Of a DNA stretch of 64,000 nucleotides, positions 9,242 through 17,381 are shown piece after piece. Location: NCBI RefSeq assembly GCF_018424605.1, contig NZ_QTKT01000002.1, forward strand, positions 434,001 through 498,000, read 5' to 3'. The stretch is from Marinobacter lipolyticus. Lineage in GTDB: Bacteria > Pseudomonadota > Gammaproteobacteria > Pseudomonadales > Oleiphilaceae. Under the pieces are notes generated by a model. The model was given only the letters and a program-made list of their open reading frames with translations, made no database searches and was not told the DNA's origin. The position numbers were made by a program, and so were the translations under genes. Position 1 is the stretch's first letter. Each line of letters begins with the position of its first letter.

Positions 9242-10995
9242 GCTGAAAGTCCTTTTTCAACAACAGCCTCAGCCAGCTGACAGCGCGTTTCGCTGGCTTG
9301 GTTCAACCGCTCTTTGAGCTGGTCGCTGAGAGCCATCAGTTCCTGCACTCTCTTTCTGATCCGCACTTGTTCTTTAAATGGCGGAATGGGAAATTGGCAG
9401 TTGGCGAATTCTTCGAATTTGAGGCTCTCGACGGTCGTGCCGGTCTTGGTCAGGTTGTGAAGTATGAATTGCTCAAATCCCAGCATCATCAATTGAATAT
9501 AAGGGGAAAGTTCCGGTAGGTGCGGTGTTAGTACCTTTAGGTCTTGGTTTACCGTACAGGGAATAGTGGAAACTGCGGTAGGAAACATGCGGCGGAGTAT
9601 TCCACTTCTTACAACGAAGAGGACGGCGTTTTCAGGGAAAAGTTCAAGGCCCTCGTCTACAGCGAGTTGGGTAACTTTGTCTTCTGAACCTTCAACCTTT
9701 TGTGTTTTCATGTCCTTGGGCGTAACCCATGGAATATGGCCACCCCAGAATTGTGACTTTGATTTGCTTGGTGTCTTGCCACCTGAAAATCTTCCGAGTT
9801 GGGAAAGAGGCGCCAGCGCCCACCCTGAGGGTAAGCTTTGCTGCGCTGATTGGTTCGTCCCAAATTTCGTAGGGCGTTTCCGCCTAAATTTGCCAGATGT
9901 TCTTAGCCGGTCCTCTTCCATCGCAACTTTTTTTAGAAGTTCTGTTGCCGACTCATCTTCCGCATCCTGCTCCACTAAGCGCCCCATTACTGCCAGCTGA
10001 AGTATTGTCTGCTTGAGCTTGTCGATGCTCTGTTCGGTCGTGAACAGGGTGTCGAAGTGGGCGGCAAGGCGGGCCCAGTTTTCGGCCAGTTCGGTGGCGT
10101 TTTCGGATTGGGTGAGGGTGCCGAGCAGGGTGTCCACTAGCGTTTCGTGGGCTTCGAGCTGGTCGCTGGTTTGCTGTTCCAGCCGGTCGCAAAGAGCCAT
10201 CAGTTCATCGACTTTTTGGACGATGCGGTTTTGTTCTTCCTCGGGAGGAATAGCGATCGGCATTGCCGCTAGCTTGCCAAGGTAAATTCCTTTCTGAGCA
10301 GTTCCTTTGCCGTGAGTATCGTAGTAACTGAGGCAATGAGGAGCAATTAGTTGGTATGCCAAAAACTCGGAATTAATAGGAGTTTCAATTACAGCAACGC
10401 TACGTTGCAGTGCAAAGTAAGGTGCGTCCTTTGGAACGACTGCAGCACGACCTAACGATGCCACAATTGTGAGGAGCACGTCGCCAGCTCGAGCTCCGGT
10501 TCTTGCATCTTCTTTTTCGAAAGCTTCACTCGTCAAGTAACGAGATGGGCGCTCAAAATCGATCACTCCAAAATTTACGTTTTGGCTGCTCAGCATTGGT
10601 ATCCCGCTGCCGGCATCCTTTGGTGGATTATGAGATCCATCTGTTAACTTAAACGCGATTTCACCCAACTGACACCAACTCCAATTGGCTGGCAAAGCCG
10701 GGAGGTTGTTTGTACTGAGAGCGGCAACGGGTTTCCTCCGTTTTTTTAACAACTTTTTTTCTTCAAGACTTGCCCTTTCTTCTTTCAAGCGAGCTAGAAA
10801 TGACTCGGCAGACTCTGACTCCAGGTTTTGCTCTATGAGCTTGCCTCTAGCTGCCAGCTCCAGAATCAGCTCTCGAAGCTTCTTAACCCCAGTAAGCTCA
10901 AACTTACCGTTGCTGCCACGGCCACTGCTGGATTTCTTCGTGACGGCCCCGGTCCACAAATCCAGATGCTTGGTAATCAACTCCCGCGCACTCAC
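9238..10995 (-). CDS. hsdS: type I restriction specificity subunit HsdS
   Basis: A 585-residue specificity subunit with two target recognition domains. The first starts about residue 105 (LPANWSWCQLGEIAFKLTDG) and the second about residue 385 (LPSGWALAPLSQLG). Each is followed by a conserved helical spacer with PP.EEQ.RI or PPFKEQVRI and VQELMAL. Each domain reads one half of a bipartite site, and the subunit docks two HsdM and two HsdR. The start is GTG at 10995, overlapping the hsdM stop. The recognition domains are visibly more AT-rich than the spacers, as expected when they are exchanged by recombination. The target sequence cannot be predicted. Confidence 0.92.
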   Translation of the reverse strand: MSARELITKHLDLWTGAVTKKSSSGRGSNGKFELTGVKKLRELILELAARGKLIEQNLESESAESFLARLKEERASLEEKKLLKKRRKPVAALSTNNLPALPANWSWCQLGEIAFKLTDGSHNPPKDAGSGIPMLSSQNVNFGVIDFERPSRYLTSEAFEKEDARTGARAGDVLLTIVASLGRAAVVPKDAPYFALQRSVAVIETPINSEFLAYQLIAPHCLSYYDTHGKGTAQKGIYLGKLAAMPIAIPPEEEQNRIVQKVDELMALCDRLEQQTSDQLEAHETLVDTLLGTLTQSENATELAENWARLAAHFDTLFTTEQSIDKLKQTILQLAVMGRLVEQDAEDESATELLKKVAMEEDRLRTSGKFRRKRPTKFGTNQSAQQSLPSGWALAPLSQLGRFSGGKTPSKSKSQFWGGHIPWVTPKDMKTQKVEGSEDKVTQLAVDEGLELFPENAVLFVVRSGILRRMFPTAVSTIPCTVNQDLKVLTPHLPELSPYIQLMMLGFEQFILHNLTKTGTTVESLKFEEFANCQFPIPPFKEQVRIRKRVQELMALSDQLKERLNQASETRCQLAEAVVEKGLSA

Positions 10996-12488
10996 GCAGC
11001 ACCTCCGTCGGTTTTCCCACTGATGTTGTGAGAAAGCGCATCGGCCAGGATGTCCCGCAGCTGGTGGCGGATTTCCTGAATTTCGGCCTGCTGCTGTTCG
11101 TACCTGGCCAGCAGTTCGTCCGGATCGTGATTAATCTCCTCGCCTTGCCAGGGGTTCTTGATGTCCAGGTTGTAGTTGCGGGCTTTGATGTCGTCGATGG
11201 AAACCTTCCAGGCCTGCTCGGTTTCCTCGCGGCTGGCGAAGCCGTCTGCCTCTGAGCCCCACCAGTCGATTTCGGTCTGGAACTCCGAGAACTTCATGGG
11301 TTTGGTTTTGCTGTAGCTCTTGTAGCCTTCCGGGTAGGGGTGTTCGTAGTACCATACGGCCTCTGTGGGCTTGCCCTTGGTGAAGAACAGCAGGTTGGTC
11401 TTGATGCCGGTGTAGGGGTTAAACACGCCGTTGGGCAGGCGCACGATGGTGTGCAGGTTGCACTCTTCCAGCAGCTTTTCCTTGAGCCGGGTTTTCATGC
11501 CCTCGCCGAACAGGAAGCCGTCTGGCAGCACCACGGCGGCGCGGCCACCGTCCCGCAGCAGGTGGATGAACAGGGTCATGAACAGGTCGGCGGTTTCTCG
11601 GGTGCGGAAGGCGCTGGGAAAGTTGGTTTCGATGCCGTCCTCTTCCATGCCGCCGAAGGGCGGGTTGGCTACGATAACGTCCACCCGTTCTTTCGGGCCC
11701 CAGCTGATGAGCGGGCGGGCCAGGGTGTTGTCGTGCTTTATCTGGTCCGGCACTTCGACACCGTGCAGAATCAGGTTGGTGGTGGCCAGCAGGTGCGGCA
11801 GGGGCTTTTTCTCAACGCCGTGGATGCTCTTCTGCAGGGTTTGTTCGTCCTGCGGGGTGCTGACGTAGTGCTTGCGCTTGTGTTCGATGGTGCAGGTGAG
11901 AAAGCCGCCGGTGCCGCAGGCCGGGTCCATTACTTTCTCGTCCAGCTTCGGGTCTACCCGGTTGACCATGAATTCGGTCACCGCCCTCGGGGTGTAAAAC
12001 TCACCGGCGTTGCCGGCGCTTTGCAAGTCTTTGAGGATTTGCTCGTACATATCGCCCAGCTCGTGGCGCTCGGCGGATTTGTTGAAGTTGATGCCGTCCT
12101 GCAGCTTGTTGATAACCTGGCGCATGAGCTGGCCGGACTTCATGTAGTTGTAGGCATCCTCGAACACGTTGCGGATGACCACGCCCCGGTAGTCGTCACC
12201 GGCCGGCTCCAGGTTCTGCAGGCCCGGGAACAGGGTGTTGTCGATGAAGTCTTTGAGCTCGTCGCCGGTCATACCTTCGGGGTCGGCGGCCCAGTTGCGC
12301 CAGCGCAGCTGCTCCGGAATCGGCGATTTGTAGTCGTCGTAGAACAGCTCCCACTCCTGCTCGCGGTCGTCGAAGATTTTCAGGAACAGCATCCAGACCA
12401 GCTGGCCGATACGCTGGGCGTCGCCGTCTACGCCAACGTCTTTGCGCATGATGTCCTGAATGGATTTGATGGTGGTGCTGATAGACAT
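10992..12488 (-). CDS. hsdM: type I adenine methyltransferase HsdM
   Basis: A 498-residue N6-adenine methyltransferase. It has the HsdM N-terminal helical domain (about residues 1-150), then motif I DPACGTGGF and motif IV NPPFGG with the usual spacing for the gamma class. With HsdS it forms the modification enzyme that protects host DNA; with HsdR it forms the restriction complex. AGGAAC lies 9 bases upstream of the ATG. The gene sits between hsdR (50-base gap) and hsdS (4-base overlap), the standard single-operon order. No truncation is seen. Confidence 0.93.
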   Translation of the reverse strand: MSISTTIKSIQDIMRKDVGVDGDAQRIGQLVWMLFLKIFDDREQEWELFYDDYKSPIPEQLRWRNWAADPEGMTGDELKDFIDNTLFPGLQNLEPAGDDYRGVVIRNVFEDAYNYMKSGQLMRQVINKLQDGINFNKSAERHELGDMYEQILKDLQSAGNAGEFYTPRAVTEFMVNRVDPKLDEKVMDPACGTGGFLTCTIEHKRKHYVSTPQDEQTLQKSIHGVEKKPLPHLLATTNLILHGVEVPDQIKHDNTLARPLISWGPKERVDVIVANPPFGGMEEDGIETNFPSAFRTRETADLFMTLFIHLLRDGGRAAVVLPDGFLFGEGMKTRLKEKLLEECNLHTIVRLPNGVFNPYTGIKTNLLFFTKGKPTEAVWYYEHPYPEGYKSYSKTKPMKFSEFQTEIDWWGSEADGFASREETEQAWKVSIDDIKARNYNLDIKNPWQGEEINHDPDELLARYEQQQAEIQEIRHQLRDILADALSHNISGKTDGGAA

Positions 12489-12538
12489 AGGTGTTCAGTT
12501 CCTAGGTGTTCGGAATGGTGTTAAACGGTTCGTTCGGG

Positions 12539-14974
12539 TCAGGACGTTTGCCGGTACAGCTCGTCTTCCAGGTCTTTCACCGCGTCGGTGTAGCCGGGTT
12601 TGCCGCCAAAGGCCTGTAACAGCTCCATGGGCGCACCGAGCTGGCTGAAGGGGGCGATGGTGAGCACCTTCACGTCCTCGATGGGCTCGATGCCGTCATC
12701 GGTGTACTTGTCCAGCAGGGCGTCCAGAACCTCTTTGCTGGCGCCTTCGTATTTGCTGAAGTAATCCTGTTTGCGCACCTGCTCGGCCCGCTCCTTGCGG
12801 CTCAGGGGTGGCTGGTCGTAGACGATGTGGCAGATGACATCGAACGGGTCGGGTTCAGCCCCCAGTTTCTTGCTGACATCCTTGATGAGGTCGTCCCACA
12901 TCACACCTTGTTCGGCCAGTTCTTCGATGATGGCCTGTTTGCGCTCGGCTTCGTTCCAGCCTTTGAGGAAGTCGGTGAGGGTGGCGTACTGCTCTTTCAC
13001 TTTCTTGCGGGTGAAGTCTTTCAGGCTTTCGGTGATGAGCTTGCCGTCTGGCCCCAGGTACTGGACGCGTTCGGCGATGACGGTTACTTCAACATTGTCC
13101 ACTACGTAACGGGTTCGGCCGCCACCTGTTCCGCCGCCTTCGCCCGGGCCACCGGTATCTACGCCTTTTGGGTCGTCGGTGTCCCAGCCAGCGTCCGGGT
13201 CTGGTTCATAGCCTTCCGGTTCCTCACCGCATCCGTGCTCAGGCTCGGGGGTTTCCGGCGCCTCTTCGTCATCCGGATTCACGGGATCTCCGGCTCCGGG
13301 GACATAGACCTTCACCGGGTCGCCGTCGAACGCTGGGTCTGCGAACAGCTCGGTAGCCTTCTTGAAGTCCAGAATGGTGAACCAGTGCTTGTTGTAGTCG
13401 TCGTTGATGCGGGTGCCACGGCCGATGATTTGCTTGAACTCGGTCATGGACTGGATGCGCTGGTCCAGCACGATGAGCTTACAGGTCTGGGCGTCTACAC
13501 CGGTTGTCATCAGTTTGCTGGTGGTGGCAATGACCGGGTAACGCTCTTCCGGGTTGATGAAGTTGTCCAGCTCGGCCTTGCCTTCCTGCTCATCGCCGGT
13601 GATGCGCATGATGTACTTTCGGTTCTCTTTCACTCGCTCCGGGTTCAGGTTCACGAGGGCCTGGCGCATGCGTTCGGCGTGGTCGATGTCTTCGCAGAAC
13701 ACGATGGTTTTCTGGTACGGGTCAGTCTGTTCCAGAAACTCCGTGACTTTCTGTGCCACGACTTGAGTCCGTTTTTCGAGCACCAGGGTGCGGTCGAAGT
13801 CTTTCTGGTTGTATATGCGGTCGTCGATGAGCTCGCCGTGCTTGTCGGTCTGGCCCTTGCTGGGGCGCCAGCCTTGCAGGTCGCGGTCGAGGTCGATACG
13901 AACAACTTTGTACGGAGCCAGGAAGCCGTCTTCGATGCCTTGCTTCAGTGAGTAGGTGTAAACCGGCTCGCCGAAGTAGTCGATGTTAGAGACTTCCTTT
14001 GTTTCCTTGGGCGTTGCGGTAAGGCCGACGTGGGTCGCAGCAGAGAAGTATTCCAGAATCTGGCGCCATGCCGAATCTACAGAAGCGCTGCCCCGGTGAC
14101 ACTCGTCGATAACGACCAGGTCGAAAAAATCCGGTGAGAATTGCTTGTAGATGTTCTGCTCGTCCTCGCTGCCGGTGACGGCCTGATACAGCGAGAGGTA
14201 AATCTCGTAGGATTTGTCTACCGTCCGGTTGGTGACCTTGGTCATGGCCTGGCCGAAAGGTTTGAAGTCGTTGTTTTTGGTCTGGTCGACCAGAATGTTG
14301 CGGTCGGCCAGGAACAGGATGCGTTTCTTCTGCTTGGACTTCCACAGCCGCCAGATTATCTGGAAGGCGGTGAAGGTCTTGCCCGTGCCGGTGGCCATTA
14401 CCAGCAGAATGCGGTTCTGCCCGCGGGCCACGGCCTCTACGGTGCGGTTGATGGCGACTGTCTGGTAATAGCGGGGTGTTCGGCCGCTGCCGTCATCGTA
14501 GTAGGGCTGTTCGACGGTTTGCCGGGCAGTGGTCTGGTGAATACCTTTGTGTTTGCAGTAGAGCTCCCAAAGGGTTTCCGGGGAGGGGAATTCGTCCAGG
14601 CTCAGGGTAGTCTCGGTTTGGCCGAAGAGCCCGGTTCGGTCGTGGAACAGGAAGCCGTCGCCGTTGCTGCTGAACACGAAGGGAGCGTCCAACGCATCGC
14701 TATAGGCTAGAGCTTGCTGCATGCCATCGCCCAGGCTGTGGCTGTTGTCCTTGGCTTCGATAATGGCAATGGGCATGTTCTTCTTATAGCTGAGAACATA
14801 ATCGGCCCGGCGACGTTTGCCACGGGTGTGCAGCCTGCCACGCACGATGATGCGGCCTGCGGTGAATGAGACTTCTTCTCGCACCTGGCTGTGCATGTCC
14901 CAGCCTGCATTCTGCAGGGCAGGGTTGATGTACTTGGTGCAGATGTCCCGCTCTGTGAGCTTTTTCTTATCCAT
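12539..14974 (-). CDS. hsdR: type I restriction subunit HsdR
   Basis: An 811-residue motor-nuclease subunit. The N-terminal PD-(D/E)xK nuclease carries [20 protein letters not shown] (catalytic Asp and Glu-x-Lys near residues 55-75). A superfamily 2 translocase follows with Walker [20 protein letters not shown] and [12 protein letters not shown]. An acidic Gly/Pro linker (about residues 560-630) leads into the EcoEI-type C-terminal domain. The enzyme pumps DNA and cuts away from the site when the target is unmethylated. The ATG at 14974 ([11 protein letters not shown]) is chosen over a TTG at 15004. The domain layout resembles the EcoEI (IB) family. Confidence 0.92.
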   Translation of the reverse strand: MDKKKLTERDICTKYINPALQNAGWDMHSQVREEVSFTAGRIIVRGRLHTRGKRRRADYVLSYKKNMPIAIIEAKDNSHSLGDGMQQALAYSDALDAPFVFSSNGDGFLFHDRTGLFGQTETTLSLDEFPSPETLWELYCKHKGIHQTTARQTVEQPYYDDGSGRTPRYYQTVAINRTVEAVARGQNRILLVMATGTGKTFTAFQIIWRLWKSKQKKRILFLADRNILVDQTKNNDFKPFGQAMTKVTNRTVDKSYEIYLSLYQAVTGSEDEQNIYKQFSPDFFDLVVIDECHRGSASVDSAWRQILEYFSAATHVGLTATPKETKEVSNIDYFGEPVYTYSLKQGIEDGFLAPYKVVRIDLDRDLQGWRPSKGQTDKHGELIDDRIYNQKDFDRTLVLEKRTQVVAQKVTEFLEQTDPYQKTIVFCEDIDHAERMRQALVNLNPERVKENRKYIMRITGDEQEGKAELDNFINPEERYPVIATTSKLMTTGVDAQTCKLIVLDQRIQSMTEFKQIIGRGTRINDDYNKHWFTILDFKKATELFADPAFDGDPVKVYVPGAGDPVNPDDEEAPETPEPEHGCGEEPEGYEPDPDAGWDTDDPKGVDTGGPGEGGGTGGGRTRYVVDNVEVTVIAERVQYLGPDGKLITESLKDFTRKKVKEQYATLTDFLKGWNEAERKQAIIEELAEQGVMWDDLIKDVSKKLGAEPDPFDVICHIVYDQPPLSRKERAEQVRKQDYFSKYEGASKEVLDALLDKYTDDGIEPIEDVKVLTIAPFSQLGAPMELLQAFGGKPGYTDAVKDLEDELYRQTS

Positions 14975-15004
14975 GCGCTCGCCGCCGTTACTTCGGTTTT
15001 GCAA

Positions 15005-15382
15005 CTAACTGAGTTGAGGTGTTTTTATGGGTTCAGGGTAGCTGAAATTGCCAAGTTTCAGAAGGTTCGGTGGGATTTCGAGCGGCAAAGCACCGGAATA
15101 AACTTATCGTTTACTATTGTTTTCGTAGCCACGCTGATGGAGTGGTGCCGTGAATAGCGTCTGATGATCCAGTGTTCGTGTTCGCGTGCTCCGATATCGT
15201 GGTAAGCCTCCAGAAAAAAGGATGATTAGTTCGTCTGTATTTCCACCTGCCTGCGTCGAATTTGCTTACAGTTTTAAGCGAAAAGTTTTAGCGAAAACTA
15301 TCTTCTTGTTGTAATACATAGGCTTAAAAAACTGGAAGGTAATTTGCTTGAACCAGGAAAAACGGAAAAATAGGTGGCAAAT
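15005..15382. other. intergenic region, divergent promoters expected
   Basis: About 380 AT-rich bases separate hsdR (minus) from the PEP-CTERM gene (plus). I see no gene, tRNA or clear repeat here. Both flanking genes should be transcribed out of it, but I could not pick a convincing -35/-10 pair. Confidence 0.4.
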
Positions 15383-15982
15383 ATGAGACTATTATTACTG
15401 ATTGTATTATCGAGCATCGCTCACGCGGCGCACGCCATTCCGGTTTCCTATGTCTTCGGCGGCCACGTCACCCAAGTCTCGGATGCAACCGATAACCCTG
15501 AATTTCAGGGTGTAGATGAGGATGGGGCGCAGCTAAAAGATTGGCTAGAGGTGGGTGACAGGTATCGTGGCCGTATGACTTTTGATACCGATACCATAGC
15601 CTATGACGAAAACTGCAACGTTGGCACAATTTGTGGTGGCGTTACTTATTTCAAAATTAATCTTGGTGAAAGAGTTTTTTCTCATTATTTCGACGCCAGT
15701 AGCATTTCCTTTATGCAATTAAGTTCAGTCACGGATACAAAATTCACGAGTTGGTTTCACGCCTTGGGGACGTTTGACTCGTTCAACTTCGACCATGGCG
15801 ATATCCGTGGCCTAGACTCTGCGTACTGGGAAGGATTTTCGGGAACAGCGAATTATTTTGTCCGAGTACCCGAGCCTACACCAATTACTTTGATCCTTTT
15901 GGCTTTCATTCCTCTTGTTTTCAGACAGTTATTAAAGCGTAAGCCTAAAGCTTCTACTATTCCCGTTGCTTCAGCAAGGTAG
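15383..15982 (+). CDS. PEP-CTERM sorting domain protein
   Basis: A 199-residue exported protein. It has a signal peptide (MRLLLLIVLSSIAHAAHA, cleaved about residue 18) and a C-terminal PEP-CTERM sorting signal: VPEPTP, then a hydrophobic span (ITLILLAFIPLVF), then a basic tail (RQLLKRKPK). PEP-CTERM tails are recognised by an exosortase (EpsH/XrtA), and the proteins usually end up at the outer surface or in exopolymer. No exosortase is in this window. The ATG at 15383 follows AGGTGG by 5-6 bases; a GTG at 15374 is an alternative. The mature part has no recognisable enzymatic motif. Confidence 0.75.
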   Translation: MRLLLLIVLSSIAHAAHAIPVSYVFGGHVTQVSDATDNPEFQGVDEDGAQLKDWLEVGDRYRGRMTFDTDTIAYDENCNVGTICGGVTYFKINLGERVFSHYFDASSISFMQLSSVTDTKFTSWFHALGTFDSFNFDHGDIRGLDSAYWEGFSGTANYFVRVPEPTPITLILLAFIPLVFRQLLKRKPKASTIPVASAR

Positions 15983-16338
15983 CCCCCTGTGTGTATAGAA
16001 GCCATAGTCGCCTGTTCATGGGGCTAGGTCTAGAATCCGGCCCTCGCCGGCGGGGACCATGGCTTTAGGAGCGCCCATGATTGGCATTCACAGATTTCAT
16101 GTAACCGGTGTGGCAGTGCTTGAGTTCGGTCAGGAGCAAGGCTTTCGATTTTTCTGAGAGATCCCGGATCCCTTCCAGGTGGTCAACCAGTTTAAGCGCT
16201 GCGACTATAGGCTGCCTGAAGATTAAAAACGGTAGTCGCTATGTTTATTAGGCAGGTGTGCAGTATGTATTACCGGTGTTTCCGAATTCTGCAATGCGGG
16301 GCTAATGGGGATTTTTCGGGGCGGAGTAGACGCTGAAT
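15983..16338. other. intergenic chromosomal flank of the island
   Basis: About 360 bases between the PEP-CTERM gene and the distal attachment repeat, with no convincing gene. Short open stretches such as the one starting at 16078 end after fewer than 30 codons. Before integration this DNA should have lain directly downstream of the tRNA-Arg gene. Confidence 0.4.
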
Positions 16339-16360
16339 TGGTACCCCCGGCAGGACTCGA
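16339..16360. repeat. distal attachment site (att repeat)
   Basis: Twenty-two bases, beginning TGGTACCCCCGGCAGG, are identical to the 3' end of the tRNA-Arg gene at 43838-43859 and in the same orientation. Identity stops exactly at both ends (t versus c before, g versus a after). This is the expected distal junction of an element that integrated into the tRNA 3' end. Confidence 0.85.
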
Positions 16361-16426
16361 GCAAGACAGTAAAGTATTGATTAAATAGAATAAAAATAAT
16401 CGGATTAAGAAATATACCCCTAAAAA

Positions 16427-16436
16427 TACCCCCAAA
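16427..16436. repeat. candidate integrase arm site, distal end
   Basis: The 10-mer TACCCCCAAA lies 66 bases inside the distal att repeat. An identical copy in the same orientation lies at 43718-43727, 110 bases inside the other end. A variant (TACCCCTAAA) lies at 16415-16424. Placement near both termini suits arm-type binding by the integrase N-terminal domain; this is inference. Confidence 0.35.
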
Positions 16437-16468
16437 TTCGTGATATTTCTCGCAGCAGAGGCGTGACG

Positions 16469-17299
16469 TCAGAAGCGTCCCTTGCCTGCATTTATTAGAG
16501 CTGCGTAAATTGTAGAGAGCTTAACGGCCACCAGCACTTTCTGAGCTCTGTGGAATTCAATGAAAATGCCGATCAGCTTACCTTGGCACCAACTGTCGGC
16601 ACGAATGCTAGCAAAATCTAACCCCTTAATTGAAAAAAGACCACCTCCACTGACTCCTATCGGCGACCAGGAGTTGACTTTGTTACCTTCCTCGTCTTTA
16701 GAATACTTACCACAGAAATCTAGGAGTAAATGGCTCGTAGCGCTTGCACCAACGGCGGAGAAAAGGTCGGCCTCGTGCTTGAGGAACGACGAATAGATAA
16801 AGGGGACCTCTTTTACAGTTTTTGCGTTCCGATCAAACTTTTTGTTTTTCGAGTTGGGATAGCCCAACGCTAGACAGAATTTTTGTGGCTCTCTTTGGGA
16901 ATGAGTAAGACATTCTTTCTCATCGATGTAATCCAAATGCCCAAGCGATGCTTCGAAATCCTCGCTCACTTTGTGTACTGCAAAATCCAGTTTGTCGTTA
17001 CCTCTATGGCCACTTGGAGGCTCAGTAACAAGGAAATCACCCACTATTTCAACCAAATTTTTCTCGCCACTTACATAAAGCGTTGTCTGTTCATTGTTGT
17101 CAATTACGTGCGCAGCAGTAACTACGTATTTTGTTCCCCCGAACTCCACTAAAACACAACTACCGATATGTTCCGGTTCGCCATGCTTTGTACTTCCGAA
17201 TATAGGCCTCACGGAGCGAAGAAATTTTCGTGCAAGCTGATCAGAGCACGTATTCATTCGTTCTCTAGCAATATCTCTTAAAGTGACGACCTGAACCAT
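16469..17299 (-). CDS. trypsin-like serine peptidase
   Basis: A 276-residue trypsin/chymotrypsin-fold peptidase with all three catalytic positions visible: His in VVTAAHVID (about residue 62), Asp in KLDFAVHKV (about residue 105) and Ser in GVSGGGLF (about residue 220). There is no signal peptide, so it should act in the cytoplasm, which is unusual for this fold outside defence and regulatory settings. It lies 82 bases after hamB on the same strand and so is probably the third gene of the Hachiman operon. A role as an effector or regulator of HamAB is inferred only from position. Confidence 0.75.
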   Translation of the reverse strand: MVQVVTLRDIARERMNTCSDQLARKFLRSVRPIFGSTKHGEPEHIGSCVLVEFGGTKYVVTAAHVIDNNEQTTLYVSGEKNLVEIVGDFLVTEPPSGHRGNDKLDFAVHKVSEDFEASLGHLDYIDEKECLTHSQREPQKFCLALGYPNSKNKKFDRNAKTVKEVPFIYSSFLKHEADLFSAVGASATSHLLLDFCGKYSKDEEGNKVNSWSPIGVSGGGLFSIKGLDFASIRADSWCQGKLIGIFIEFHRAQKVLVAVKLSTIYAALINAGKGRF

Positions 17300-17381
17300 T
17301 CATCTACCTTTTGCTCTTACTGAATTAGCTTACCCTATTAACGATAGTTTGCTAATTAATTCATTACGCATTGAAGTGCGC

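Noticed and set aside
11340..12524. 394-residue open frame antisense to hsdM
   Set aside because: Mirror frame of a well supported methyltransferase gene; composition is Val/Gly/Gln-rich without motifs.
12827..13951. 374-residue open frame antisense to hsdR
   Set aside because: It lies entirely within hsdR on the other strand, has no family motifs, and is explained by codon bias in GC-rich coding DNA.
16223..16435. Small minus-strand frame crossing the distal att repeat
   Set aside because: It spans the integration junction, so it cannot be an ancestral gene, and it has no good ribosome-binding site.
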